Assembly: GCA_002449395.1 (NCBI GenBank)
Contig: DKDP01000003.1
Location: 124,001 to 188,000, forward strand
DNA length: 64,000 bases
Direction: 5' to 3'
From: Ruminococcaceae bacterium UBA6845
Lineage (GTDB): Bacteria; Bacillota; Clostridia; Oscillospirales; Acutalibacteraceae
Notes under the pieces: generated by a model
Seen by the model: only the letters and a program-made list of their open reading frames with translations
Told to the model about the DNA's origin: nothing
Databases searched by the model: none
Part shown: piece by piece, positions 53,756-63,501 of the stretch
How the letters are laid out: each line of letters opens with the position of its first letter
How positions within the stretch are numbered: position 1 is the stretch's first letter
Made by a program: the position numbers and the translations under genes

Positions 53756-54118
53756 ATGAAAGAAAAACTTGAAAAGCTGAAAAAGGATGTACCGGCGGTG
53801 TTTCTTGCGATGCGGAAAAAGGAAACTCCTTGGTATGCAAAGCTGTTTGCGGCGCTGACTGTTGCTTATGCACTGTCGCCGATTGACCTTATTCCGGATT
53901 TTGTTCCCGTGCTCGGATATCTCGACGATTTGCTTATTGTTCCGCTTCTGGTAACGCTGACCGTTAAATGTATTCCGTACTCCGTTTGGGAGCAGTGCCG
54001 AACAGAATCGGCGGATATGTGGAAGGATGGCAAACCGAAAAAATGGTATTACGCCGTGCCGATCGTTATTTTTTGGCTGATAATTATTTGGCTTATCGTA
54101 AAAGCAATATTTTTCTGA
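53756..54118 (+). CDS. YkvA-family (DUF1232) small membrane protein
   Basis: A 120-residue protein with the DUF1232 signature WYAKLFAALTVAYALSPIDLIPDFVPVLGYLDDLLIVP (about 29-66) and a C-terminal membrane helix. It starts 6 bp after the permease and is probably part of that operon. The function of this family is not established. Confidence 0.85.
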   Translation: MKEKLEKLKKDVPAVFLAMRKKETPWYAKLFAALTVAYALSPIDLIPDFVPVLGYLDDLLIVPLLVTLTVKCIPYSVWEQCRTESADMWKDGKPKKWYYAVPIVIFWLIIIWLIVKAIFF

Positions 54119-54122
54119 AAAA

Positions 54123-54165
54123 GAGCAGTGACGTTGAATCTATAACGCCACTGCTCAAAATTTTG
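54123..54165. terminator. Bidirectional terminator
   Basis: GAGCAGTG (54123-54130) pairs with CACTGCTC (54149-54156), with an inner GTT/AAC pair, followed by AAAATTTTG. It lies between the ykvA-like gene and the convergent TIM-barrel gene. Confidence 0.7.
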
Positions 54166-54186
54166 CTTTGGTTGTCATTAAAACAT

Positions 54187-54975
54187 TTATTTAATCTGTT
54201 TGCTGATTTTTTGAAGGCATTCAAGCGACTCTTTTATATCCCTTTCGTCGCCGAAATTGTCACGGTAAAGCTCAATCACGGCGGTGTTGTCATAGCCGTG
54301 GGCTTTCAACGCATTAAACAGCTTTTTGAAATCATAATCTCCTTTACCCGGAGCAAGGCAATCGTGCTCCGCTGTGCCGTCGCTGAGATGAACCTGTGCG
54401 ATTTTATCTCCGAGCAGGTCAATAAATTCAAACTCATCCTGATTTGTTCGGCGGCACTGCTTGATGTCCAAAACCATTTTAAAATCGTCGCCGACGAGAT
54501 CGGCAACCTTTTTCATATAATGCGGATCGGAGCAAAGACAATTGTTCACATTCTCGTGTGCGATAAAAACGCCTGCTTCTTTTGCGGCATTGTGCAATTT
54601 GAGGTAGTTCTCGGCATATAATTCAGGTGAATATCTTTTTCGGCTTTTTCCGCCATGCAGAACGATAAGCTCCGCACCGAGCGTGTTTGCCGCATTGAAA
54701 TATCTTTTGTAAAAGTCAATGCTGTCATTCGTCCGACGGTCGTAGTTACTGAAAAACATAAACGGCTCAAATGCTGAGGTGAACGGATGAATCGAACGCA
54801 CCTTTATATTATAGTATTCCTTTATTCTGCAAAGCTCTTTTAAATATTCGCCCTCAAGCTCACAGGCGGAATTGAAAAAGATCTCCGCTGTTTTTGCCCC
54901 GGATCTTCCGACCGCCTCAAACGATTCCTCGATCAGTGCCGGGTAGAAGCACGAGGAGGAAACTCCGATTTTCAT
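54187..54975 (-). CDS. Sugar phosphate isomerase/epimerase-like TIM-barrel protein
   Basis: A 262-residue AP-endonuclease-2-type TIM barrel: MKIGVSSSCFYP start, VRSIHPFTSAFEPFM, LIVLHGGKSRKRYSPE, VFIAHENVNNCLCSD (Glu/Asn ligand), MVLDIKQCRRTNQDEFEF (Asp), IAQVHLSDGTAEHD (His) and TAVIELYRDNFGDE (Glu). The ordered H/E/D/H/E residues form the divalent metal site of this superfamily, which includes xylose isomerase-like sugar epimerases. Substrate unknown. Single gene, ending at a shared terminator. Confidence 0.8.
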   Translation of the reverse strand: MKIGVSSSCFYPALIEESFEAVGRSGAKTAEIFFNSACELEGEYLKELCRIKEYYNIKVRSIHPFTSAFEPFMFFSNYDRRTNDSIDFYKRYFNAANTLGAELIVLHGGKSRKRYSPELYAENYLKLHNAAKEAGVFIAHENVNNCLCSDPHYMKKVADLVGDDFKMVLDIKQCRRTNQDEFEFIDLLGDKIAQVHLSDGTAEHDCLAPGKGDYDFKKLFNALKAHGYDNTAVIELYRDNFGDERDIKESLECLQKISKQIK

Positions 54976-55089
54976 ATGAACACCTGCCTTTTCTATTGAT
55001 ATTTTAGCACCATATCTGCCGTCGGTAAAGACCTTTTAAGCTGTTATTTGCAGAAAATATTATCAAATTGTTAATTTTTTCAAAAACAC

Positions 55090-55117
55090 TTGATTTTTAA
55101 AATAAAGGGGCTATAAT
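55090..55117 (+). promoter_or_regulatory. Promoter of groES-groEL
   Basis: TTGATT (55090-55095), 16 bp, TATAAT (55112-55117). CIRCE begins 5 bp downstream. Confidence 0.72.
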
Positions 55118-55121
55118 ATAT

Positions 55122-55148
55122 TTAGCACTCGGGGAACGAGAGTGCCAA
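55122..55148 (+). promoter_or_regulatory. CIRCE operator (HrcA binding site)
   Basis: TTAGCACTC (55122-55130), 9 bp, GAGTGCCAA (55140-55148). One base differs from the TTAGCACTC-N9-GAGTGCTAA consensus. hrcA itself is not in the window. Confidence 0.95.
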
Positions 55149-55185
55149 AACGATAAATATTAAGTTTTAATAGGAGGCTTTCACA

Positions 55186-57127
<1,942 letters not shown>

Positions 57128-57150
57128 TAAGCAAAATCTGAATATCTAAA

Positions 57151-57192
57151 GCAAAACACCGCCGAACGGATTCCCGTTCGGCGGTGTTTTGC
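57151..57192 (+). terminator. Terminator of groES-groEL
   Basis: A 19-bp perfect stem, GCAAAACACCGCCGAACGG with its inverse, has an ATTC loop. Its core is identical to the clpC terminator at 15703-15732. Confidence 0.93.
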
Positions 57193-57252
57193 TATGCAGT
57201 AATTAAATTATGCGTCCTTATCTTAGAACCTTGACATAGCCCTGACAAAGAA

Positions 57253-57280
57253 AAAAGAGCAGATCTATTGATCTACTCCT
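57253..57280 (-). terminator. Terminator of the tRNA transcript
   Basis: On the minus strand GAGTAGATC and GATCTGCTC pair around CAATA-type loop bases (57278-57257), one G.U pair, followed by TTTTTT. Confidence 0.75.
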
Positions 57281-57283
57281 TTG

Positions 57284-57359
<76 letters not shown>

Positions 57360-57394
57360 ATATTTGATTGTGCCCCTCTCAAGAGTGCCTTATT

Positions 57395-57423
57395 ATTATA
57401 TTACTATAATATAGTTTTGTCAA
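57395..57423 (-). promoter_or_regulatory. Perfect sigma-A promoter of the initiator tRNA
   Basis: On the minus strand TTGACA (57423-57418), 17 bp, TATAAT (57400-57395). Confidence 0.85.
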
Positions 57424-57497
57424 GTCTTTTTTTATATTTTTTTCGAATGGTCGGAAAATATACATAAAGGAGTACCACGTATTTATTTTACGGGATG

Positions 57498-57526
57498 TTG
57501 ACTTTTAGGACAGACTTTTATATAAT
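57498..57526 (+). promoter_or_regulatory. Promoter of hydE
   Basis: TTGACT (57498-57503), 17 bp, TATAAT (57521-57526). Confidence 0.78.
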
Positions 57527-57574
57527 ATAAAAAGTCTATCGTTTTAATAGGTAATTTGAAAAGGGGGCGACGGT

Positions 57575-58612
57575 ATGAACGAGATTGAATTGACCGACAG
57601 ACTGTTCAATACGGGCGATCTGACGGATTCTCAGCTGAAAGAGATGCTCGAAAGTGACAGCTTTAATGATCCGCTTGCCCGTGCCGCAGATATCAGGCGC
57701 CGTGAAAACTACGGCGATGAAGTATATATTCGTGGATTGATTGAATTTACAAATTACTGCCGCAATAACTGTTACTATTGCGGAATAAGGCGCAGTAACC
57801 GAAACGCCGAGCGTTATCGGCTGACTAAAGAAGAAATTCTTATTTGCTGTGACGAGGGATATAAGCTCGGTTTCCGTACTTTCGTTATGCAGGGCGGAGA
57901 GGATCCCTACTATACGGACGAAATGATTTGCGATATTGTTTCCGAGATTAAACGCAGATATCCCGACTGTGCGGTAACGCTTTCAATAGGCGAGAAATCC
58001 CGTGAAAGCTATCGCTCGCTCTATGATGCAGGGGCGGATCGTTATCTGCTCAGGCACGAGACGGCAGATCCGAATCATTACGGTAAACTTCATCCGGCAG
58101 AAATGAGCCTTGAAAACAGAAAACGCTGCCTTTTCGATCTTAAAGAAATCGGATATCAGGTCGGTTCGGGATTTATGGTCGGTTCACCGTATCAGACAAC
58201 CGAAAATCTGATTGCCGATCTGCGCTTTTTGCAGAAGCTGAAGCCCGATATGATCGGAATCGGTCCTTATATTACGCACAAAGACACACCGTTTGCCGAG
58301 TTCAAAAGCGGCGATTTAAAGCTGACTCTTCGGCTTGTTTCAATTCTCAGGCTTATGTTCCCATATGCGCTTATACCGTCGACTACGGCTCTCGGTACAA
58401 TTCATCCGCAGGGACGTGAGCTCGGACTGAAAGCGGGAGCGAATGTTGTAATGCCGAATCTTTCTCCAGTCGGAGTGCGTAAGCTGTATTCGCTCTATGA
58501 AAATAAAATTTGTACCGGTGAAGAGGCTGCCCAATGCCGTGGCTGTCTTGAGATGCGGGTCAAGTCGGCAGGATACAGAATAGTTACGGATGCCGGAAAT
58601 GTTAAAAAATAA
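57575..58612 (+). CDS. hydE: [FeFe] hydrogenase H-cluster maturase HydE
   Basis: A 345-residue radical SAM enzyme: IRGLIEFTNYCRNNCYYCGIRR (CxxxCxxC cluster) near residues 51-72, FRTFVMQGGEDPYYTDE, VTLSIGEKSRESY, YLLRHETADPNHYGKLHP and GSGFMVGSPYQTTENLIADL, which is the HydE/PylB pattern. Late residues ECRG-type Cys (AQCRGCLEMR) may hold an accessory cluster. HydE builds part of the dithiomethylamine-bridged diiron subcluster with HydF and HydG, not present here. GGGGGCG lies upstream of the ATG. It has its own promoter. Confidence 0.9.
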   Translation: MNEIELTDRLFNTGDLTDSQLKEMLESDSFNDPLARAADIRRRENYGDEVYIRGLIEFTNYCRNNCYYCGIRRSNRNAERYRLTKEEILICCDEGYKLGFRTFVMQGGEDPYYTDEMICDIVSEIKRRYPDCAVTLSIGEKSRESYRSLYDAGADRYLLRHETADPNHYGKLHPAEMSLENRKRCLFDLKEIGYQVGSGFMVGSPYQTTENLIADLRFLQKLKPDMIGIGPYITHKDTPFAEFKSGDLKLTLRLVSILRLMFPYALIPSTTALGTIHPQGRELGLKAGANVVMPNLSPVGVRKLYSLYENKICTGEEAAQCRGCLEMRVKSAGYRIVTDAGNVKK

Positions 58613-58652
58613 TAGGGCAGCACTGAAAAATGCCTTAAATCGAGGAATAGTT

Positions 58653-59429
58653 ATGCTTAATCAATTTTCTAGAACAGAGCTTTTATATGGCAGGGAAGCG
58701 ATGGAAAAGCTGAAAAATTCACGTGTCGCCGTGTTCGGAATCGGCGGCGTCGGCGGCTTTACTGTTGAGGCACTTGCAAGGTCGGGCGTAGGAACGATTG
58801 ATATTATTGACGATGACAGAGTTTGCCTGACAAATATTAACCGTCAGATTATCGCAACACGGAAAACCGTCGGTAAATATAAGGTTGACGTTGCCGAGGA
58901 AAGAATACTTGAAATTAATCCCGATACGGTTGTAAACAAGCATCGGATTTTTTATACGCCCGAAACTGCGGATAGCTTTGATTTTACGCAATATGACTAT
59001 ATTGTCGATGCAATAGATACGGTTACGGGAAAGCTGGCACTTGTGGAAAGCGCTTACAAAACAAAAACACCGATAATTTCGTCGATGGGAGCGGGCAATA
59101 AGGTTGATCCGACTGCCTTTGAGGTTACGGATATTTTCAAAACATCGGTTTGTCCGCTTGCAAAGGTTATGAGAACCGAGCTGAGAAAGCGGAAAATCCG
59201 CAAGCTCAAGGTTGTATATTCAAAGGAACTGCCGATAACACCGATAGACGATATGGCAATAAGCTGTAAACAACACTGCATCTGTCCTCCCGGAACAGCA
59301 AGGAAATGCACTCAGCGCAGACAGGTTCCGGGCAGTACGGCGTTTGTGCCGTCGGTCGTCGGACTGATAATTGCAGGCGAGGTTATAAATGATATAACAG
59401 GATTTAAGGGCAGAGGCTTAGGAGTATAA
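58653..59429 (+). CDS. tcdA: tRNA threonylcarbamoyladenosine dehydratase TcdA-like (ThiF family)
   Basis: The start at ATG 58653 has CGAGGAAT upstream; the frame from 58590 overlaps hydE. The 258-residue protein has the E1-like Rossmann motif VAVFGIGGVGGFTVEALARSGVGTIDIIDDD, the N-x-x-R-Q motif (NINRQI) and D-A-I-D-T-V, plus the HCICPPGTARKCTQRRQVPGSTAFVPS C-terminal block of the TcdA/CsdL group. It makes cyclic t6A in tRNA. Overlap position after hydE suggests one transcript. Confidence 0.88.
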   Translation: MLNQFSRTELLYGREAMEKLKNSRVAVFGIGGVGGFTVEALARSGVGTIDIIDDDRVCLTNINRQIIATRKTVGKYKVDVAEERILEINPDTVVNKHRIFYTPETADSFDFTQYDYIVDAIDTVTGKLALVESAYKTKTPIISSMGAGNKVDPTAFEVTDIFKTSVCPLAKVMRTELRKRKIRKLKVVYSKELPITPIDDMAISCKQHCICPPGTARKCTQRRQVPGSTAFVPSVVGLIIAGEVINDITGFKGRGLGV

Positions 59430-59430
59430 A

Positions 59431-59469
59431 ACAACACGGTGCGGAAAAAAGCTGCGCCGTGTTGTTTTG
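59431..59469. terminator. Bidirectional terminator
   Basis: ACAACACGGTGC (59431-59442) pairs with GCGCCGTGTTGT (59454-59465), one mismatch (A-C type) in the stem, followed by TTTGTTATTTTTT. It lies between tcdA and the convergent rarA. Confidence 0.82.
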
Positions 59470-60741
59470 TTATTTTTTATTCTTGATCTTGTCCCAATAT
59501 GCCTTTGCCGCCTGTTCCATTTTATTGTCGCTGAATTCATAGTAATGCGCATTTTTTATCGCATCGGGGAGATACTGCTGATAAACCCAGTGGTTTTCAT
59601 ACATATGGGGATAGAGGTAAAACTGACCCTTGTTCGGGTTATCCGCACCGTCATAATGCTTGTTCTGGAGCTGACGCGGAATCGGTCCGCTTTTGCCCTT
59701 ATGAATATCATCCAGTGCGGCGTCAATTCCGTTTATTCCGGAGATTGACTTCGGCGAAGTGCAGACGAGAACAACCGCATCGGCAAGAGGAATCCTCGCC
59801 TCGGGAAGTCCGAGCATAAGAGCCGCATCAACGGCGGCTTTGACGATAGGAATTATCATCGGATATGCAAGCCCGACATCCTCACAGGCACAGACCATAA
59901 GTCTGCGGCACGCCGAGGGCAGATCGCCTGCGTCAAGCAGTCGTGCAAGGTAATGCAATGCGGCATCGGGATCGGAACCGCGCATTGATTTCTGATATGC
60001 GGAGACTATATCATAGTGCTCGTCACCGTTTCGGTCATATTTCATTGCGCTCCGCTGTGTCAACGACCGTGCAGTCTCTACGGTTATATTGATGATTCCG
60101 TTCGGATCGGGCTTGGTCGAAAGGGCGCAGAGCTCAACCGAATTGATCGCCTTTCGCACGTCTCCGCCGCACGCAGAGGAAATGTGCTTCATAGCCGCAT
60201 CCTCGATATTGAATTTTAATCCACGTTTTTCCTCAAGATAGCCGAATGCACGCTTTACAGCAGGAACGATATCGATGGGATCAACCGCTTTAAATTCAAA
60301 AACAGTCGAGCGGCTGAGAATTGCGTTGTAAACGTAGAAATACGGATTTTCGGTTGTTGAGGCAATGAGTGTGATTGACCCGACCTCAATGTACTCAAGC
60401 AGTGTCTGCTGTTGCTTTTTGTTGAAATACTGGATCTCATCAAGATATAGGAGAATGCCGTTCGGCGCTTCAAAAGTGTCGAGCTGAGCGACAATGGCCT
60501 TGATATCGGCTGTACCCGCAGTTGTGCCGTTGAGCTTGCAGAGCTTTCTGTCGGTTGCTTTTGCAATGATAGAAGCAACGGTCGTCTTGCCGACGCCCGA
60601 CGGTCCGTAGAATATCATATTCGGCAGTTCGCCGGATTCGATTATGTTTCTCAGCGGTTTGTTTTCGCCGATCAGGTGGCGCTGTCCCACAACCTCGTCA
60701 AGGGTCTGCGGACGGAGCTGTTGAGCTAACGGTATTGACAT
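59470..60741 (-). CDS. rarA: Replication-associated recombination protein RarA (MgsA)
   Basis: A 423-residue AAA+ protein: LAQQLRPQTLDEVVGQRHL start, Walker A IFYGPSGVGKTTVASIIAK, Walker B ILLYLDEIQYFNKKQQ, sensor 1 LIASTTENP and sensor 2 GDVRKAINSVELCA, then the MgsA/WHIP-type C-terminal domain (MRGSDPDAALHYLARLLDAGDLPSACRRL). It acts at stalled forks and is related to clamp loaders. AGGAGGC lies upstream on the minus strand. Confidence 0.95.
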   Translation of the reverse strand: MSIPLAQQLRPQTLDEVVGQRHLIGENKPLRNIIESGELPNMIFYGPSGVGKTTVASIIAKATDRKLCKLNGTTAGTADIKAIVAQLDTFEAPNGILLYLDEIQYFNKKQQQTLLEYIEVGSITLIASTTENPYFYVYNAILSRSTVFEFKAVDPIDIVPAVKRAFGYLEEKRGLKFNIEDAAMKHISSACGGDVRKAINSVELCALSTKPDPNGIINITVETARSLTQRSAMKYDRNGDEHYDIVSAYQKSMRGSDPDAALHYLARLLDAGDLPSACRRLMVCACEDVGLAYPMIIPIVKAAVDAALMLGLPEARIPLADAVVLVCTSPKSISGINGIDAALDDIHKGKSGPIPRQLQNKHYDGADNPNKGQFYLYPHMYENHWVYQQYLPDAIKNAHYYEFSDNKMEQAAKAYWDKIKNKK

Positions 60742-60763
60742 AAAACCGCCTCCTTTTCATACA

Positions 60764-60792
60764 ATTATATAATAAATGAGGTCATTTTACAA
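60764..60792 (-). promoter_or_regulatory. Promoter of rarA
   Basis: On the minus strand TTGTAA (60792-60787), 17 bp, TATAAT (60769-60764). Confidence 0.65.
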
Positions 60793-60807
60793 GGATAAAA
60801 TGATTAG

Positions 60808-60836
60808 TTGACTAATTATGTAATATGTGATATAAT
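60808..60836 (+). promoter_or_regulatory. Promoter of the CNNM/CBS gene
   Basis: TTGACT (60808-60813), 17 bp, TATAAT (60831-60836). Confidence 0.78.
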
Positions 60837-60872
60837 AACTAAAATTTTTTACATGAAGGGAGTTTGTCCACA

Positions 60873-62258
60873 ATGGATGACCCGGGTGGGATTATACTTA
60901 AGCTGATTTTACTTCTGTTACTTATTTTAGTCAATGCATTTTTCGCAATGAGTGAAATAGCGGTAATATCCCTGAACGACAATAAGATAGAGAAGATGGC
61001 TGAGGACGGCCACAAGAAAGCAAAGCAGGTTGTTAAGCTGACCGCAAATTCGAGTAAATTCCTCTCGACAATACAGATCGGCGTTACGCTCGCAGGATTC
61101 CTTACATCGGCGAGTGCGTCACAGACCTTTGCCGATATGATAGTCAAGGCTCTTGAGGGTACGGCAGTTTACAGAGCGCTCGGCGCAAGCGTTGTAAGCG
61201 GCTTGTCGATTGTGGTAATCACGATCATTATGTCGTATTTTTCTCTTGTTCTCGGCGAGCTTACTCCGAAAAAAATTGCAATGCAGGCACCTGAGAAAAT
61301 TTCTTTCAAGGTTGTAGGTATTCTGATCTTCTTCTCAAAGGTATTCGCTCCGTTTGTAAAGGTTCTTTCCGTTTCGACGAATGCAATGGTCAGACTTCTC
61401 GGCTACAATCCTCATGCCGATGAGGAAACGCTTACCGAGGAAGAGATCCGTATGATGGTTGATGTCGGTGGTGAAAAGGGCGTTATCGAGGACACTCAAA
61501 AGGAAATGATAAATAACATTTTTGAATTTGACGACCTCGACGCAGGCGATATTATGACCCACAGAACCGATATGACTGCGGTTGACGTCAACGACCCGAT
61601 AATGGATGTTGTCAAGACGGCGATTGATTCTGGATATTCGAGAATCCCCGTATTTGATGATGACCCGGATAACATAATCGGTATCATCTATGTTAAGGAC
61701 TTGCTCAGATATATAGGCACCGATCTTCCGAAGCACGCAATGAGAAAAATTATGCGTACCCCGATGTATGTCCCTGAGTCAAAGAGCTGCGGTGATTTGT
61801 TTAAGGAAATGACAGGCAAACATACGCAGATGGCTGTTGTTGTCGACGAATACGGCGGCACGGCGGGTCTTGTCACCATTGAGGATATCATTGAGGCGAT
61901 CGTCGGAAATATTCAGGACGAATACGACGATGAGGAAGAGGAAATCTCGAAGATCAATGAAACAACCTTTACGATTGACGGCTTGACGGATATTGATGAG
62001 CTCGATGAAATCATCGGCAAGGATCTTCCCGAGGGTGACTACGACACGATTGCCGGCTACATTATAAGCCAGCTCGGTTATCTCCCGAAGCAGGGTGAGC
62101 ACAGCGAGGTTATGTTTGAGAATATCAGATTTACCGTCCTTGAGGTTGAAAACCGACGCATTGAAAAGGTCAAGGTTGAGATTCTTCCCGTCGAGGAAAA
62201 GGACGACGAGGATGATGACGACTCGGACAAAAAGAGCAAGAATAAGGAAAAAGAATAA
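60873..62258 (+). CDS. CNNM/CorC-type transporter with CBS pair (hemolysin family)
   Basis: The start at ATG 60873 has GAAGGGAG 10 nt upstream; TTG 60864 would be too close to that site. The 461-residue protein has an N-terminal DUF21/CNNM membrane domain (about 1-190, NAFFAMSEIAVISLNDNKI at its start). A CBS pair follows (about 200-330, IMTHRTDMTAVDVNDPIMDVV and VVDEYGGTAGLVTIEDIIEAIVG), then a C-terminal CorC/HlyC domain (about 345-430). The tail is very acidic and Lys-rich. Bacterial CNNM/CorC proteins act in Mg2+ (or Co2+) export or Na+-coupled exchange. Confidence 0.9.
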   Translation: MDDPGGIILKLILLLLLILVNAFFAMSEIAVISLNDNKIEKMAEDGHKKAKQVVKLTANSSKFLSTIQIGVTLAGFLTSASASQTFADMIVKALEGTAVYRALGASVVSGLSIVVITIIMSYFSLVLGELTPKKIAMQAPEKISFKVVGILIFFSKVFAPFVKVLSVSTNAMVRLLGYNPHADEETLTEEEIRMMVDVGGEKGVIEDTQKEMINNIFEFDDLDAGDIMTHRTDMTAVDVNDPIMDVVKTAIDSGYSRIPVFDDDPDNIIGIIYVKDLLRYIGTDLPKHAMRKIMRTPMYVPESKSCGDLFKEMTGKHTQMAVVVDEYGGTAGLVTIEDIIEAIVGNIQDEYDDEEEEISKINETTFTIDGLTDIDELDEIIGKDLPEGDYDTIAGYIISQLGYLPKQGEHSEVMFENIRFTVLEVENRRIEKVKVEILPVEEKDDEDDDDSDKKSKNKEKE

Positions 62259-62266
62259 TAATTATT

Positions 62267-62300
62267 GCCGCATCCGACCGGGTGCGGCTCAATTTATGAA
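62267..62300 (+). terminator. Terminator-like hairpin after the CNNM gene
   Basis: GCCGCATCC (62267-62275) pairs with GGGTGCGGC (62280-62288), one G.U pair, then TCAATTT. The T-run is weak. Confidence 0.5.
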
Positions 62301-62403
62301 AATTTTTTCGTAAATTAATAATGAGATATCTATATGAAAAACGGAGAAAAAACGAGTATAATCGAGATCGTGAATGATAAATTAAAAAATTGAGAAAAAG
62401 TTC

Positions 62404-62432
62404 TTGACTTAATTAATGGCTTGTGTTAATAT
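62404..62432 (+). promoter_or_regulatory. Promoter of rplM-rpsI
   Basis: TTGACT (62404-62409), 17 bp, TAATAT (62427-62432). Confidence 0.72.
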
Positions 62433-62468
62433 ATTCGAGCAGTAAAAATTTATTTGGAGGTAAGTTCT

Positions 62469-62897
62469 ATGTCAACTTATATGCCTAAGTCGGGCGATAT
62501 CGTCCGCAAGTGGTATGTGCTTGACGCAGCGGGAAAGCCGCTCGGCCGTGTTGCGGCTGAGGCTGCGGTTCTTCTCCGTGGTAAGCATAAGCCCCAGTTC
62601 GCTCCTCATACAGACTGTGGCGATCACGTTATCATAATCAACGCTGAGAAGGTTGTCCTCACAGGCAACAAGCTCGATCAGAAAATGTATTATCATCACA
62701 CCGGTTACATCGGCAATATGAAGAAGGTTAAGTACAGCACTCTTATGCGTACAAAGCCGACTTTTGCTGTTGAGAAGGCTGTTAAGGGTATGATCCCCGA
62801 CACAACAATCGGCCGTGAAGCACTCACAAGACTTCGTGTATATGCAGGCGCAGATCATAAGCACGCTGCACAGAAGCCCGAAGAGTGGGCATTTTAA
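62469..62897 (+). CDS. rplM: 50S ribosomal protein L13
   Basis: The start at ATG 62469 follows TTGGAGGTAAG. The 142-residue protein has WYVLDAAGKPLGRVAAEAAVLLRGKHKPQFAPHTDCGDHVIIINAEKVVLTGNK and the KKVKYSTLM and AVKGMIPDTTIGREALTRLRVY blocks of L13, of normal length. It binds early to 23S rRNA. Followed by rpsI after 18 bp, the invariant bacterial pair. Confidence 0.98.
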   Translation: MSTYMPKSGDIVRKWYVLDAAGKPLGRVAAEAAVLLRGKHKPQFAPHTDCGDHVIIINAEKVVLTGNKLDQKMYYHHTGYIGNMKKVKYSTLMRTKPTFAVEKAVKGMIPDTTIGREALTRLRVYAGADHKHAAQKPEEWAF

Positions 62898-62915
62898 TGA
62901 AGGGAGGCAACAATA

Positions 62916-63314
62916 ATGTACGATTCTAATCCTTATTTCTACGGTACAGGCCGCAGAAAGAAATCAGTAGCTCGTGTTCGTGTATATGCAGGTACGGGCA
63001 AGGTAACCATCAACGACAGAGACATTGATGATTATTTCGGACTTGAGACACTCAAGCTTATCGTTCGTCAGCCTCTCGAGCTCACAGGCACAACCGAGAA
63101 GTTCGACATCGTTTGCCGTGTAAACGGCGGCGGAGTTACAGGCCAGGCAGGTGCTATCCGTCACGGTCTTTCCAGAGCTCTTCTTCAGTATGACGAGTCA
63201 CTTCGTTCAACTCTCAAGAAGGCAGGCTTCCTCACTCGTGACCCGAGAATGAAGGAAAGAAAGAAGTACGGTCTCAAAGGCGCTCGTCGTGCACCGCAGT
63301 TCAGCAAGAGATAA
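62916..63314 (+). CDS. rpsI: 30S ribosomal protein S9
   Basis: A 132-residue protein: [33 protein letters not shown] at the N-terminus, [29 protein letters not shown] in the middle and the basic tail [19 protein letters not shown] whose last residues reach the P-site tRNA. GAAGGGAGGC precedes the ATG. It ends the operon and is followed by a strong hairpin terminator. Confidence 0.98.
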   Translation: MYDSNPYFYGTGRRKKSVARVRVYAGTGKVTINDRDIDDYFGLETLKLIVRQPLELTGTTEKFDIVCRVNGGGVTGQAGAIRHGLSRALLQYDESLRSTLKKAGFLTRDPRMKERKKYGLKGARRAPQFSKR

Positions 63315-63334
63315 ATTTTTATCTTGTTATTTCA

Positions 63335-63369
63335 AACCTCGAAAGATTCGCTCTTTCGGGGTTTTTATT
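63335..63369 (+). terminator. Terminator of rplM-rpsI
   Basis: AAACCTCGAAAGA (63335-63347) pairs with TCTTTCGGGGTTT (63353-63365), one G.U pair, followed by TTATTTT. Confidence 0.85.
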
Positions 63370-63451
63370 TTAACTGCGGTGTCCTCGCGGCAAAGCCGCT
63401 GCGGTCGCAGAGTTAAATGTGATTGATTATGAATTATATAAAAAGATTATC

Positions 63452-63480
63452 TTGAAAAATTTTTTAGTATACATTATAAT
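63452..63480 (+). promoter_or_regulatory. Promoter of the HindIII-like gene
   Basis: TTGAAA (63452-63457), 17 bp, TATAAT (63475-63480). Confidence 0.7.
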
Positions 63481-63501
63481 TATAAACAAGGGGTGAAAGA
63501 A